Source: Neobacillus sp. CF12 (GTDB taxonomy: Bacteria; Bacillota; Bacilli; Bacillales; Cytobacillaceae). Taken from it: a DNA stretch of 64,000 nucleotides. The stretch is from NCBI RefSeq assembly GCF_030348765.1, contig NZ_JAUCEU010000007.1, positions 5,057,501-5,121,500 on the forward strand, read 5' to 3'. The position numbers and the translations under genes are program-made. Shown in pieces: positions 53,754-61,517 of this stretch. Position 1 is the first letter of the stretch, and each line of letters begins with the position of its first letter. The notes under the pieces are model-generated. The model was given only the letters and a program-made list of their open reading frames with translations. It searched no databases and was not told the DNA's origin.

Positions 53754-54089
53754 ATGATGCTAAATAAAATTGATACATTAGACCAATTAGAAGATTTATT
53801 GAAACAAGAGGACAAATTTTTTCTTTTAAAACATAGTTTAACATGTCCAATTAGCCACGCTGCTTATCAGGAATATCAAAAGTATGCAGAAGGAAATCAA
53901 GGCGTACCAACCTATTATCTTGCGGTCCAAGAGGCACGGCCATTATCCAATGAAATTGCTGAAAAGTTTGAAATTAAGCATGAATCTCCACAGGCTCTGC
54001 TTTTTAAAGATGGTAAGGCAGTTTGGAATGCATCACATTGGAAGATTACAAATCGTTCTTTAGCAACTGCATTAAGTGAAAATATTTAG
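53754..54089 (+). CDS. ytxJ: Bacilliredoxin-like YtxJ (DUF2847)
   Basis: 111 residues from the ATG at 53754 after TTTGGAGGA. Thioredoxin fold with a single Cys (Cys31) in LTCPISHAA, the monothiol active site of the YtxJ family, linked to de-bacillithiolation of proteins. Third gene of the ytxGHJ stress operon, separated from ytxH by a hairpin. Confidence 0.92.
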   Translation: MMLNKIDTLDQLEDLLKQEDKFFLLKHSLTCPISHAAYQEYQKYAEGNQGVPTYYLAVQEARPLSNEIAEKFEIKHESPQALLFKDGKAVWNASHWKITNRSLATALSENI

Positions 54090-54176
54090 GCAACATATGA
54101 ATATTTGAGCATAGAATGGATTATTAAACATCTTACTTTAGTGCTTAAAAGCGTTTAATCGTTAAAGAGTTATTTC

Positions 54177-54205
54177 GTGACAAAATGGAACTTATTAGAT
54201 ATAAT
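54177..54205 (+). promoter_or_regulatory. aroA promoter
   Basis: GTGACA (54177-54182), 17-bp spacer, TATAAT (54200-54205), about 110 bp before the aroA start. No terminator or riboswitch was recognised in the leader. Confidence 0.7.
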
Positions 54206-54315
54206 TAGCCTAATTATTGAATAATTAAAAAATTTACTAATAAGGGAGCTAGCTGACAGCATTGAGCTATGATCTTTTTGATTCTGTCATGCTATTGAAA
54301 GGACGGGGACAACGA

Positions 54316-55392
54316 ATGAGCAAGAGTAATTTGGAACTATTAAGGACACGTGTCGATGATCTTAACTTAGAATTGTTGAAACTAATTAATGAAAGAGCTC
54401 AACTTGTCCAAGAGATTGGGAAAGCTAAGGAAAGTCAAGGTGTTTACAAATACGATCCTGTTCGTGAAAGAAAAATGCTTGATGTAATTAAAGAGCATAA
54501 TGATGGTCCATTTGATAATGCAACGATTGACCATTTATTTAAGGAAATTTTTAAAGCTGGCTTAGATTTGCAAAAAGATGACCATCAAAAGGCGCTTCTA
54601 GTCTCTAGAAAAAAGAAGCCTGAAAATACAATTGTAAATTTAAAGGGTGAAACCGTCGGTGATGGTAAGCAGCATTTTGTTTTTGGCCCATGTGCAGTAG
54701 AATCTTATGAGCAAGTTGCGACAGTTGCGAAAGCAATGAAAGAAAAAGGTTTAAAACTGCTACGTGGCGGTGCCTATAAGCCAAGAACATCTCCTTATGA
54801 TTTCCAAGGTTTAGGGGTTGAAGGGTTAAAAATCTTAAAACGTGTAGCAGATGAGTATGATATGGCAGTTATCAGCGAAATCGTAAATCCAGCTGATATT
54901 GAGATGGCTATGGATTATATCGATGTGATCCAAATTGGTGCCCGCAACATGCAAAACTTCGAGCTATTAAAAGCTGCAGGTGCAGTTAATAAGCCTGTCC
55001 TTTTAAAACGCGGTATTGCTGCTACCATCGAAGAATTTATTAATGCTGCAGAATATATTATGGCACAAGGAAATGGCCAAATTATTCTTTGTGAACGTGG
55101 TATTCGAACGTACGAACGGGCAACAAGAAATACACTTGATATTTCTGCTGTACCGATTCTTAAGCAAGAAACACATTTACCTGTAATGGTGGACGTTACA
55201 CATTCAACTGGTCGAAGAGATTTACTTCTTCCTGCTGCAAAAGCAGCACTTGCGATTGGTGCAGATGGGGTTATGGCTGAAGTACACCCAGATCCTGCGG
55301 TAGCACTATCCGATGCTCAACAGCAAATGAATCTCGATCAGTTTAATACATTCTACAGTGAACTGCTTGCATCGAACCTCGTTAGAATTTAA
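54316..55392 (+). CDS. aroA: Bifunctional chorismate mutase / DAHP synthase AroA
   Basis: 358 residues from the ATG at 54316 (AAAGGACGGGG upstream). N-terminal AroQ-type chorismate mutase (about 1-90, [30 protein letters not shown]) is fused to a type I-beta DAHP synthase ([27 protein letters not shown], and the metal-site C-E-H-D residues including [30 protein letters not shown]). It starts the shikimate pathway; the mutase domain senses chorismate/prephenate for feedback inhibition in B. subtilis. Confidence 0.97.
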   Translation: MSKSNLELLRTRVDDLNLELLKLINERAQLVQEIGKAKESQGVYKYDPVRERKMLDVIKEHNDGPFDNATIDHLFKEIFKAGLDLQKDDHQKALLVSRKKKPENTIVNLKGETVGDGKQHFVFGPCAVESYEQVATVAKAMKEKGLKLLRGGAYKPRTSPYDFQGLGVEGLKILKRVADEYDMAVISEIVNPADIEMAMDYIDVIQIGARNMQNFELLKAAGAVNKPVLLKRGIAATIEEFINAAEYIMAQGNGQIILCERGIRTYERATRNTLDISAVPILKQETHLPVMVDVTHSTGRRDLLLPAAKAALAIGADGVMAEVHPDPAVALSDAQQQMNLDQFNTFYSELLASNLVRI

Positions 55393-55403
55393 ATAAGAGG
55401 AAG

Positions 55404-55433
55404 ACCTTCTGCAACCTTTGCAGAAGGTTTTTT
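55404..55433 (+). terminator. aroA terminator
   Basis: Perfect ACCTTCTGCA / TGCAGAAGGT stem and T6. Confidence 0.92.
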
Positions 55434-55684
55434 AATATTAAGCTGTGTTAAAGGATACTATTGATTTAAGAACCTGTTGATTGGAGCGGAATGCGCTTGA
55501 CTCCTTCGGGATGAACGAGCGCCGTGAGACCCCGCAGGTCGGAACGACTGAGGAGGCTCACGGGCGAGCCCGCGGAAAGCACAGCGCCTCGTGACAGGCA
55601 AAAAACAGCCTGTCACTGCGGTGAATATTCAAATTCCTTAGTGGAGCGCAAAACAACAGCCTGAATTAACACAGCCTATTATTA
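55434..55684. repeat. Family B MITE-like repeat, copy 4
   Basis: 251 bp; ends AATATTAAGCTGTGTTAA and the complement of AATAATAGGCTGTGTTAA agree at 16 of 18 positions. It shares GAGACCCCGCAGG, GAGGAGGCTCACGGGC, GCGGAAAGCACAGCGCC and GACAGGCAAAAAACAGCCTGTC and lacks the internal module of copies 2 and 3. It directly abuts the aroA terminator. Confidence 0.88.
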
Positions 55685-55720
55685 AATAATGAAAATTTGT
55701 GAAAATGAGAACAAATATCA

Positions 55721-55749
55721 TTGCGACTTGGTGGTTCTTATCGTATGAT
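55721..55749 (+). promoter_or_regulatory. Candidate ccpA promoter
   Basis: TTGCGA (55721-55726), 17-bp spacer, TATGAT (55744-55749), between the family B and family A repeats. If used, the 5' leader of ccpA is about 230 nt and contains the family A element. Confidence 0.5.
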
Positions 55750-55787
55750 TAAATACATATGAAAGTTTGTATATTTTCTCACAAGCA

Positions 55788-55910
55788 GAAATGCGGAGGC
55801 GCCTTGGTCAGCCCCGACAGGCTACTTGCGGGCCTATGGGTGAAGTCGTGCTTTTTGACTTCATCTGCAGGACCGAAGTGACCTCGAGGGGCTAGGCGCT
55901 GGAGCTAGAC
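55788..55910 (+). repeat. Family A dispersed repeat
   Basis: 123 bp from GAAATGCGGAGGCGCC to GGCGCTGGAGCTAGAC, containing GTCAGCCCCGACAGG and an internal hairpin GTGAAGTCG..TTGACTTCA. Its centre differs from the 15.8 and 24.6 kb copies, so the family has variable interiors within constant ends. Confidence 0.85.
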
Positions 55911-55984
55911 AAAAAATGACTAAATTGATGAAAAATGTTGTAAAATAAAGAAAATACGTAGCGTGTTTAAGGAGAGTGTTAAAC

Positions 55985-56983
55985 GTGAATATTACAATTT
56001 ATGATGTTGCCCGGGAAGCAAATGTTTCGATGGCAACCGTTTCACGTGTGGTCAATGGAAATCCAAATGTAAAGCCTGTTACTCGAAAAAAAGTTTTAGA
56101 AGTAATTGATAGACTTGGTTACCGTCCAAATGCAGTAGCTAGAGGATTAGCTAGTAAAAAGACAACAACAGTTGGGGTGGTTATTCCCGACATTTCAAAC
56201 ATCTTTTTTGCAGAATTAGCACGTGGAATCGAAGATATCGCAACGATGTATAAGTACAATATTATTTTAAGCAATTCCGATCAAAACAAAGAGAAAGAAT
56301 TACACTTATTAAATACAATGCTTGGAAAACAAGTGGATGGTATTGTTTTTATGAGTGGAAATATTACAGAAGAACATGTGGTGGAATTTGGAAAGTCCCC
56401 AGTTCCAATTGTTTTAGCTGGATCTATTGAAGAATCTGAGCAAATTCCTTCTGTTAATATTGATTATGAGCAAGCTGTTTATGACTCAGTAAAGGAATTT
56501 ATTGATAAAGGCCATAAGCAAATAGCATTTGTAGTGGGACCATTACAAGAGCCAAGAAATCTCCACAAAAAGCTCAAAGGATATCAGCGAGCACTTGCCG
56601 ATGGAGGATTAGATTTTAATGAGTCACTTATTGTAGAAGGTGACTACACCTATGACTCTGGCCTAGAAGCATTTGACAAATTATTAGAAGCTCCTAATAG
56701 ACCAACTGCAATTTTGGTTGGGTCAGATGAAATGGCACTTGGTGTCGTACATGGTGCCGAGGATAAAGGATATAAAATTCCTGAAGACTTCGAAGTGATC
56801 ACATCAGATAATACAAGACTTTCATTAATGGTTCGTCCGCAGCTGACCACAATCGTTCAGCCTTTATACGATATCGGAGCTGTGGCTATGCGTTTACTTA
56901 CAAAATTAATGAACAAAGAAGAAGTAGAGGAACAAACTGTTGTTCTACCACACCGCATCGAGCACCGTCAATCAACTAATTAA
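55985..56983 (+). CDS. ccpA: Catabolite control protein CcpA
   Basis: 332 residues from the GTG at 55985 (AAGGAGAG upstream), giving the typical (M)[25 protein letters not shown] start; the LacI-family helix-turn-helix spans about 4-23 with hinge helix [14 protein letters not shown]. The core is a periplasmic-binding-like domain that docks HPr-Ser46-P. CcpA represses or activates carbon genes at cre sites. The B. subtilis order aroA-ccpA is kept, but 590 bp of repeat DNA lies between here. Confidence 0.96.
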   Translation: MNITIYDVAREANVSMATVSRVVNGNPNVKPVTRKKVLEVIDRLGYRPNAVARGLASKKTTTVGVVIPDISNIFFAELARGIEDIATMYKYNIILSNSDQNKEKELHLLNTMLGKQVDGIVFMSGNITEEHVVEFGKSPVPIVLAGSIEESEQIPSVNIDYEQAVYDSVKEFIDKGHKQIAFVVGPLQEPRNLHKKLKGYQRALADGGLDFNESLIVEGDYTYDSGLEAFDKLLEAPNRPTAILVGSDEMALGVVHGAEDKGYKIPEDFEVITSDNTRLSLMVRPQLTTIVQPLYDIGAVAMRLLTKLMNKEEVEEQTVVLPHRIEHRQSTN

Positions 56984-56986
56984 TTA

Positions 56987-57020
56987 GAAAAGCAGAAGCG
57001 CCTTGACGCTGGAGCTAGAC
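56987..57020 (+). repeat. Short family A repeat
   Basis: 34 bp with only the family ends: GAAAAGCAGAAGCGCC joined to TTGACGCTGGAGCTAGAC. It lies directly after the ccpA stop. Confidence 0.8.
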
Positions 57021-57030
57021 AAAATAAAGA

Positions 57031-57063
57031 AAGGAAGCGCATCTTGTCTATGCGCTTCCTTGT
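57031..57063. terminator. Bidirectional terminator between ccpA and acsA
   Basis: Perfect 12-bp stem AAGGAAGCGCAT / ATGCGCTTCCTT with A-rich left and T-rich right flank, between converging genes. Confidence 0.9.
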
Positions 57064-57066
57064 TTT

Positions 57067-58785
57067 TTAATCTTCCATTGTTGATAGGTCACCTGTTGGC
57101 AGGTTAAGTTCCCATGCCTTTAAGACACGTCGCATAATCTTACCACTTCTTGTTTTCGGAAGTTTTTCGCGGAAATCTATTTCTCTAGGTGCAGCGTGTG
57201 CGGCAAGTCCTTTTTTAACAAATAATCGAATCTCTTCCTTAAGTTCATCTGATGGTACATAGCCGTCTCGTAAGGCAATGAAAGCTTTAATAATTTCCCC
57301 CCGTACAGGGTCTGGCTTACCAATTACTCCAGCCTCAGCAATAGCAGGATGCTCCACAAGCTTGCTTTCCACTTCAAATGGTCCAACGCGTTCACCAGAG
57401 GTCATAATAACATCGTCCACTCGTCCTTGGAACCAGAAGTACCCATCCTCATCCATATAGGCAGAATCGCCGGAAAAATACCATCCGCTTGGCATAAAAT
57501 AGGACTCATATTTTTCACGATTATTCCAAATCGTATGCATCATGGAAGGCCAGCCCTTCTTAATAGCAAGATTGCCCATACGATAAGGTGGAAGTTCATT
57601 GCCTTGATCATCGACAATCGCGGCCACAACACCTGGAATCGGTTTACCCATTGAACCTGGCTTTATTTCCATGCATGGATAGTTACTGATAAGCTGTGCT
57701 CCTGTTTCCGTCATCCACCAGTTATCATGGATTCTTTTGTTAAAGACCTTAACTCCCCACTTTACTACCTCAGGGTTTAAAGGCTCCCCAACACTAAGGA
57801 CATGACGAAGGCTGCTTAAATTGTATTTCTTAACAATTTCATCTCCAGCACCCATTAACATCCTGAAAGCAGTTGGTGCACTATACCATACGGTTACACC
57901 AAAATCTTCTATCATTTTGTACCATGTATCAGGACTAAAACGTCCACCAACAATAACGTTGGACGTCCCTGTTAACCATGGTCCAAAAATACCATAAGAT
58001 GTTCCTGTAACCCAGCCTGGGTCAGCGGTACACCAATAAACATCTTCTTCTTTCAAATCTAATACCCATTTGGCTGTTTGATAATGCTGGATCATAGCAT
58101 TATGTACGTGCAATACTCCTTTAGGTTTGCCGGTGGAACCTGAAGTATAGTGAAGAATGAGCCCATCCGTACGGTCAACCCATTCAATTCTCAACTGATT
58201 GTTTGCTGTCTCAAATTTTTTCATAAAGTCAACGTATGGCCCTTGTTCTTCAATGTTTTGACCAACAAGGAAAATGTGCTTTAATGCTGGCAGTTCTTCA
58301 ACAGGTACACGCTCCAATAGTTCAGGTGTAGTTACTAGGACTTTTGCTTCGCTATCCTGTAAACGATCCCGAACAGCACCTTCCATGAAAGCTTCAAATA
58401 ATGGACCAACAATTGCCCCAAGCTTAATTGCACCTAACACAGTAAAATAAAGTTCTGGTGACCGAGGCATAAAAATAAATACACGGTCTCCTTTTTCTAC
58501 ATCTCCATATGTTTTTAAGACATTCCCAGCTTTATTTGAAAGCTCTTTCATTTCTTTGAAGGTGTATTTTTCATTTCTAGAATTATCACGATAATAAAGG
58601 GCTACCTTGTTTTTTCGGAAGGTTTCAGCATGACGGTCAATTGCCTCATACGCCAAATTAACGAGACCTGTTTCATGCCAAGAGAATTCCTTTTCTGTCT
58701 CTTCCCAGCTGAAGCTCTTATATTTCTCTTCATAATTTTCTAGATTATGCTCACCATGCATAACCGGCAGCTTTTCCACTTTCAT
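57067..58785 (-). CDS. acsA: Acetyl-CoA synthetase AcsA
   Basis: 572 residues, the B. subtilis AcsA length. It activates acetate with ATP and CoA. ANL-superfamily motifs: YTSGSTGKPKG (AMP/phosphate loop), GEPLNPEVVKWG, WWMTETGAQ, YFSGDSAYMDEDGY and the C-terminal PKTRSGKIMRR with Lys549, the residue acetylated by AcuA and deacetylated by AcuC in B. subtilis. The ATG follows AAGGGGGAAA. Divergent from acuABC with 200 bp between. Confidence 0.96.
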   Translation of the reverse strand: MKVEKLPVMHGEHNLENYEEKYKSFSWEETEKEFSWHETGLVNLAYEAIDRHAETFRKNKVALYYRDNSRNEKYTFKEMKELSNKAGNVLKTYGDVEKGDRVFIFMPRSPELYFTVLGAIKLGAIVGPLFEAFMEGAVRDRLQDSEAKVLVTTPELLERVPVEELPALKHIFLVGQNIEEQGPYVDFMKKFETANNQLRIEWVDRTDGLILHYTSGSTGKPKGVLHVHNAMIQHYQTAKWVLDLKEEDVYWCTADPGWVTGTSYGIFGPWLTGTSNVIVGGRFSPDTWYKMIEDFGVTVWYSAPTAFRMLMGAGDEIVKKYNLSSLRHVLSVGEPLNPEVVKWGVKVFNKRIHDNWWMTETGAQLISNYPCMEIKPGSMGKPIPGVVAAIVDDQGNELPPYRMGNLAIKKGWPSMMHTIWNNREKYESYFMPSGWYFSGDSAYMDEDGYFWFQGRVDDVIMTSGERVGPFEVESKLVEHPAIAEAGVIGKPDPVRGEIIKAFIALRDGYVPSDELKEEIRLFVKKGLAAHAAPREIDFREKLPKTRSGKIMRRVLKAWELNLPTGDLSTMED

Positions 58786-58815
58786 TCCATTTCCCCCTTA
58801 TGCTAGTATGAGATA

Positions 58816-58844
58816 ATTATAGTACAAATAGTAACTATTCTCAA
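58816..58844 (-). promoter_or_regulatory. acsA promoter
   Basis: Reverse strand: -35 TTGAGA (58844-58839), 17-bp spacer, -10 TATAAT (58821-58816), about 30 bp before the acsA start. Confidence 0.75.
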
Positions 58845-58985
58845 TTTTAAAAAAGTTTTATCTTTTTCAGTAATTTGTCACATAGTTTTCTAACTTAACA
58901 GAAAATTATGAGAAGGTGCTAAAATATGATAGAAATTATGTATAATAGAGTTGATATGCGAATGATTTTTTCAGGTGGTGTAGGG

Positions 58986-59618
58986 ATGGAACACAAAAAG
59001 ACGTACAATGCGAAAGAATTAAAAACTCCGCATGGAAACATAATTATCGAAGGGCCAATTACCTCAGATAAGCTTGCAGGCTATGAATTTCACGAACATC
59101 TTACCGCTTTTCGTCCCCCAGAACAGCAGCATCAAGCTTTAATTGGGATTGCACAACTAGAAGAGGGAAGAATTATTATCGCAAGGCTTCACCATACCAT
59201 TGTTGGCTATGTGACATATCTGTTTCCAGATCCTCTTGAAAGATGGTCTGAAGACAAAATGGATAATCTAATTGAATTAGGCGCCATTGAGGTAATTCCA
59301 CAATTTAGAGGCTGCGCTGTCGGCAAAAATCTCCTCACCGTTACAATGATGGATGATGCTATGGAGGATTACTTAATTATAACAACAGAATATTATTGGC
59401 ATTGGGATTTAAAAGGAACAGGGTTAAATGTTTGGGAGTATCGGAAAATCATGGAGAAAATGATGAATGCGGGCGGACTCCAATGGTATGCAACGGATGA
59501 TCCAGAAATATGTTCACACCCTGCTAATTGTCTAATGGCTAGAATTGGAAAAAGGGTGGATATGGAAACAATCCAACGGTTTGACCGTCTGAGATTTATG
59601 AACCGATTTATGTATTGA
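58986..59618 (+). CDS. acuA: Protein acetyltransferase AcuA
   Basis: 210 residues from the ATG at 58986 (GGTGGTGTAGGG upstream), the length of B. subtilis AcuA. GNAT fold with acetyl-CoA loop QFRGCAVGKNLL (about 118-129) and conserved DPLERWSEDKMDNLIELGAIEV. It inactivates AcsA by acetylating Lys549. First gene of acuABC; an upstream frame to 58926 is not needed. Confidence 0.94.
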   Translation: MEHKKTYNAKELKTPHGNIIIEGPITSDKLAGYEFHEHLTAFRPPEQQHQALIGIAQLEEGRIIIARLHHTIVGYVTYLFPDPLERWSEDKMDNLIELGAIEVIPQFRGCAVGKNLLTVTMMDDAMEDYLIITTEYYWHWDLKGTGLNVWEYRKIMEKMMNAGGLQWYATDDPEICSHPANCLMARIGKRVDMETIQRFDRLRFMNRFMY

Positions 59619-59666
59619 TCGGAATTACACCTGAAATTTAATTAGAAAATTGAGGGGGTCATTTGG

Positions 59667-60314
59667 ATGATAGTAGAAGAAATAATGAAAACAGAAATAT
59701 TTACGGTTACTCCAACTGTTTCAATTGCGGACACAATGCGGTTAATGGAAGCAAAAAAAATTAGGCACGTCCCTGTTATAAACGACGAGCAGCAGCTTGT
59801 TGGCATTGTAACTCTGTCTGATATACGTGAAGCGGCCCCGTCTATATTTCGTGCTAATGAGCATTTGGAGGATTTACAAAAACCTATTGATTCCATCATG
59901 AAGAAGGATGTTATCACAGGACATCCGCTCGATTTTGTTGAGGAAATAGCAGCAGTGTTTTATGAGCATAAAATTGGCTGCCTGCCAATTACAAACGATC
60001 AAAAACTCGTTGGAATTGTTACGGAAACAGACCTTTTGAGAACACTTGTTGAGTTGACTGGCGCCCACCAACCTGGCTCTCAAATTGAAATAAGAGTACC
60101 AAATCTTGCAGGAAAGCTTAGTGATATTACAACTATTATTAAAAGTAGAAAAGCGAATATTCTGAGCGTACTTGTATATCCGGATAAAAAAGATGACCAA
60201 TTCAAAATACTGGTTATAAGATTGCAAACGATGAATCCAACTGCACTTATACAGGATTTAAAACAATCGGGTCATGATGTTTTATGGCCTAATCTGCCAG
60301 GTGTTTCCCTATGA
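59667..60314 (+). CDS. acuB: AcuB, CBS-pair and ACT domain protein
   Basis: 215 residues: two CBS domains (about 1-60, [25 protein letters not shown]; and about 75-130, [33 protein letters not shown]) followed by an ACT-like domain (about 140-215). CBS pairs bind adenine nucleotides, so it may adjust AcsA or AcuA/AcuC activity to energy state; this is not established. The ATG follows GAGGGGGTC; it overlaps acuC by 4 bp. Confidence 0.93.
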   Translation: MIVEEIMKTEIFTVTPTVSIADTMRLMEAKKIRHVPVINDEQQLVGIVTLSDIREAAPSIFRANEHLEDLQKPIDSIMKKDVITGHPLDFVEEIAAVFYEHKIGCLPITNDQKLVGIVTETDLLRTLVELTGAHQPGSQIEIRVPNLAGKLSDITTIIKSRKANILSVLVYPDKKDDQFKILVIRLQTMNPTALIQDLKQSGHDVLWPNLPGVSL

Positions 60315-61480
60315 CGGATTCATGTTCATTTGTATTTTCAGAAGAACTGTTGAAATATAAATTCAACAGTAATCATCCTTTTAATCAGTTCCGACTTAAA
60401 CTTACAGTAGATTTGTTACATAAAATGAATGCACTTGACCCTCAGCAGATCATTCCTCCAAGACAGGCAACAGAAGAGGAACTTAGCCTTGTTCATGATC
60501 CAAGCTATATAGACGCTGTTAAGATGGCAGGGCATGGTCAGTTACCACAAACAGTGGCCGAAAACTATGGATTAGGGACGGAGGATACACCCATTTTCCC
60601 TAATATGCATGAAGCAAGCGCTTTATTAGTTGGAGGAACGCTAACCGCTGTCGATCAAGTTATGACAGGCAAAGCCCTGCACGCCCTTCATCTAGGGGGG
60701 GGACTTCATCATGGATTTCGAGGTAAAGCTTCTGGTTTCTGCATTTATAATGATAGTTCAGTAGCAATTAAATACTTGCAAAATAAATATAATGCCAGGG
60801 TTCTTTATGTTGATACGGATGCCCATCACGGGGATGGTGTTCAATGGTCCTTTTACGACGATCCGAATGTCTGTACCTTATCCATTCATGAAACCGGAAG
60901 ATACTTGTTCCCCGGTACTGGAAATGTAAGCGAAAGAGGGCAAGGGAAGGGCTATGGTTATTCTTTCAATATTCCAGTAGATGCATTTACAGAGGATGAA
61001 TCTTGGCTCCATGTTTATCGTCAATCACTGAAGGAAGTAGCTGAGTTTTTTAAACCAGATGTTATCCTGACTCAAAATGGAGTGGACTCTCATTATTATG
61101 ACCCTTTAACCCATTTATCAGCTTCAATGAAAATTTATCGTGAAATCCCAAAACTTGCACATGAAATGGCGCATCAATATTGTGGAGGTAAATGGATTGC
61201 AGTCGGGGGCGGGGGCTATGATATTTGGAGAGTGGTTCCAAGGGCCTGGTCATTAATATGGATGGAGATGACTGAAAACTCAAACTGTTATGGAAGTTTA
61301 CCTCAAGATTGGCTAGATTACTGGCAAGAGAAAGCACCAGTCAATCTTCCTGTGAATTGGGACGACCCTGATGATATGTATAAACCGATACCTAGAAAAG
61401 CAGAAATAACAGAAAAGAATCTACTGACACTCGAAAAAGCACTATATCCTATCAGAAATTATCAAAACTCTAAAAAATAA
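60311..61480 (+). CDS. acuC: AcuC, zinc-dependent protein deacetylase
   Basis: 389 residues of the class I histone deacetylase family. His133-His134 in GGLHHGFRG are the catalytic dyad; zinc ligands lie in DTDAHHGDG (168-176) and a later Asp in the [10 protein letters not shown] region; the active-site Tyr is in GGGGYD. AcuC removes the acetyl group from AcsA and restores its activity. It overlaps acuB (ATGA) and ends at a terminator. Confidence 0.95.
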   Translation: MTDSCSFVFSEELLKYKFNSNHPFNQFRLKLTVDLLHKMNALDPQQIIPPRQATEEELSLVHDPSYIDAVKMAGHGQLPQTVAENYGLGTEDTPIFPNMHEASALLVGGTLTAVDQVMTGKALHALHLGGGLHHGFRGKASGFCIYNDSSVAIKYLQNKYNARVLYVDTDAHHGDGVQWSFYDDPNVCTLSIHETGRYLFPGTGNVSERGQGKGYGYSFNIPVDAFTEDESWLHVYRQSLKEVAEFFKPDVILTQNGVDSHYYDPLTHLSASMKIYREIPKLAHEMAHQYCGGKWIAVGGGGYDIWRVVPRAWSLIWMEMTENSNCYGSLPQDWLDYWQEKAPVNLPVNWDDPDDMYKPIPRKAEITEKNLLTLEKALYPIRNYQNSKK

Positions 61481-61513
61481 AGGAGCCTGGATATCCAAGC
61501 TCCTTATTTTTTA
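61480..61513. terminator. Bidirectional terminator after acuC
   Basis: AAGGAGC / GCTCCTT arms with flanking A and T runs, between acuC and the convergent penicillin-binding protein gene. Confidence 0.8.
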
Positions 61514-61517
61514 TTAA

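Noticed and set aside
58786..58985. cre site between acsA and acuA
   Set aside because: B. subtilis has CcpA control here, but I found no convincing TGWAANCGNTNWCA match by eye, so none is annotated.
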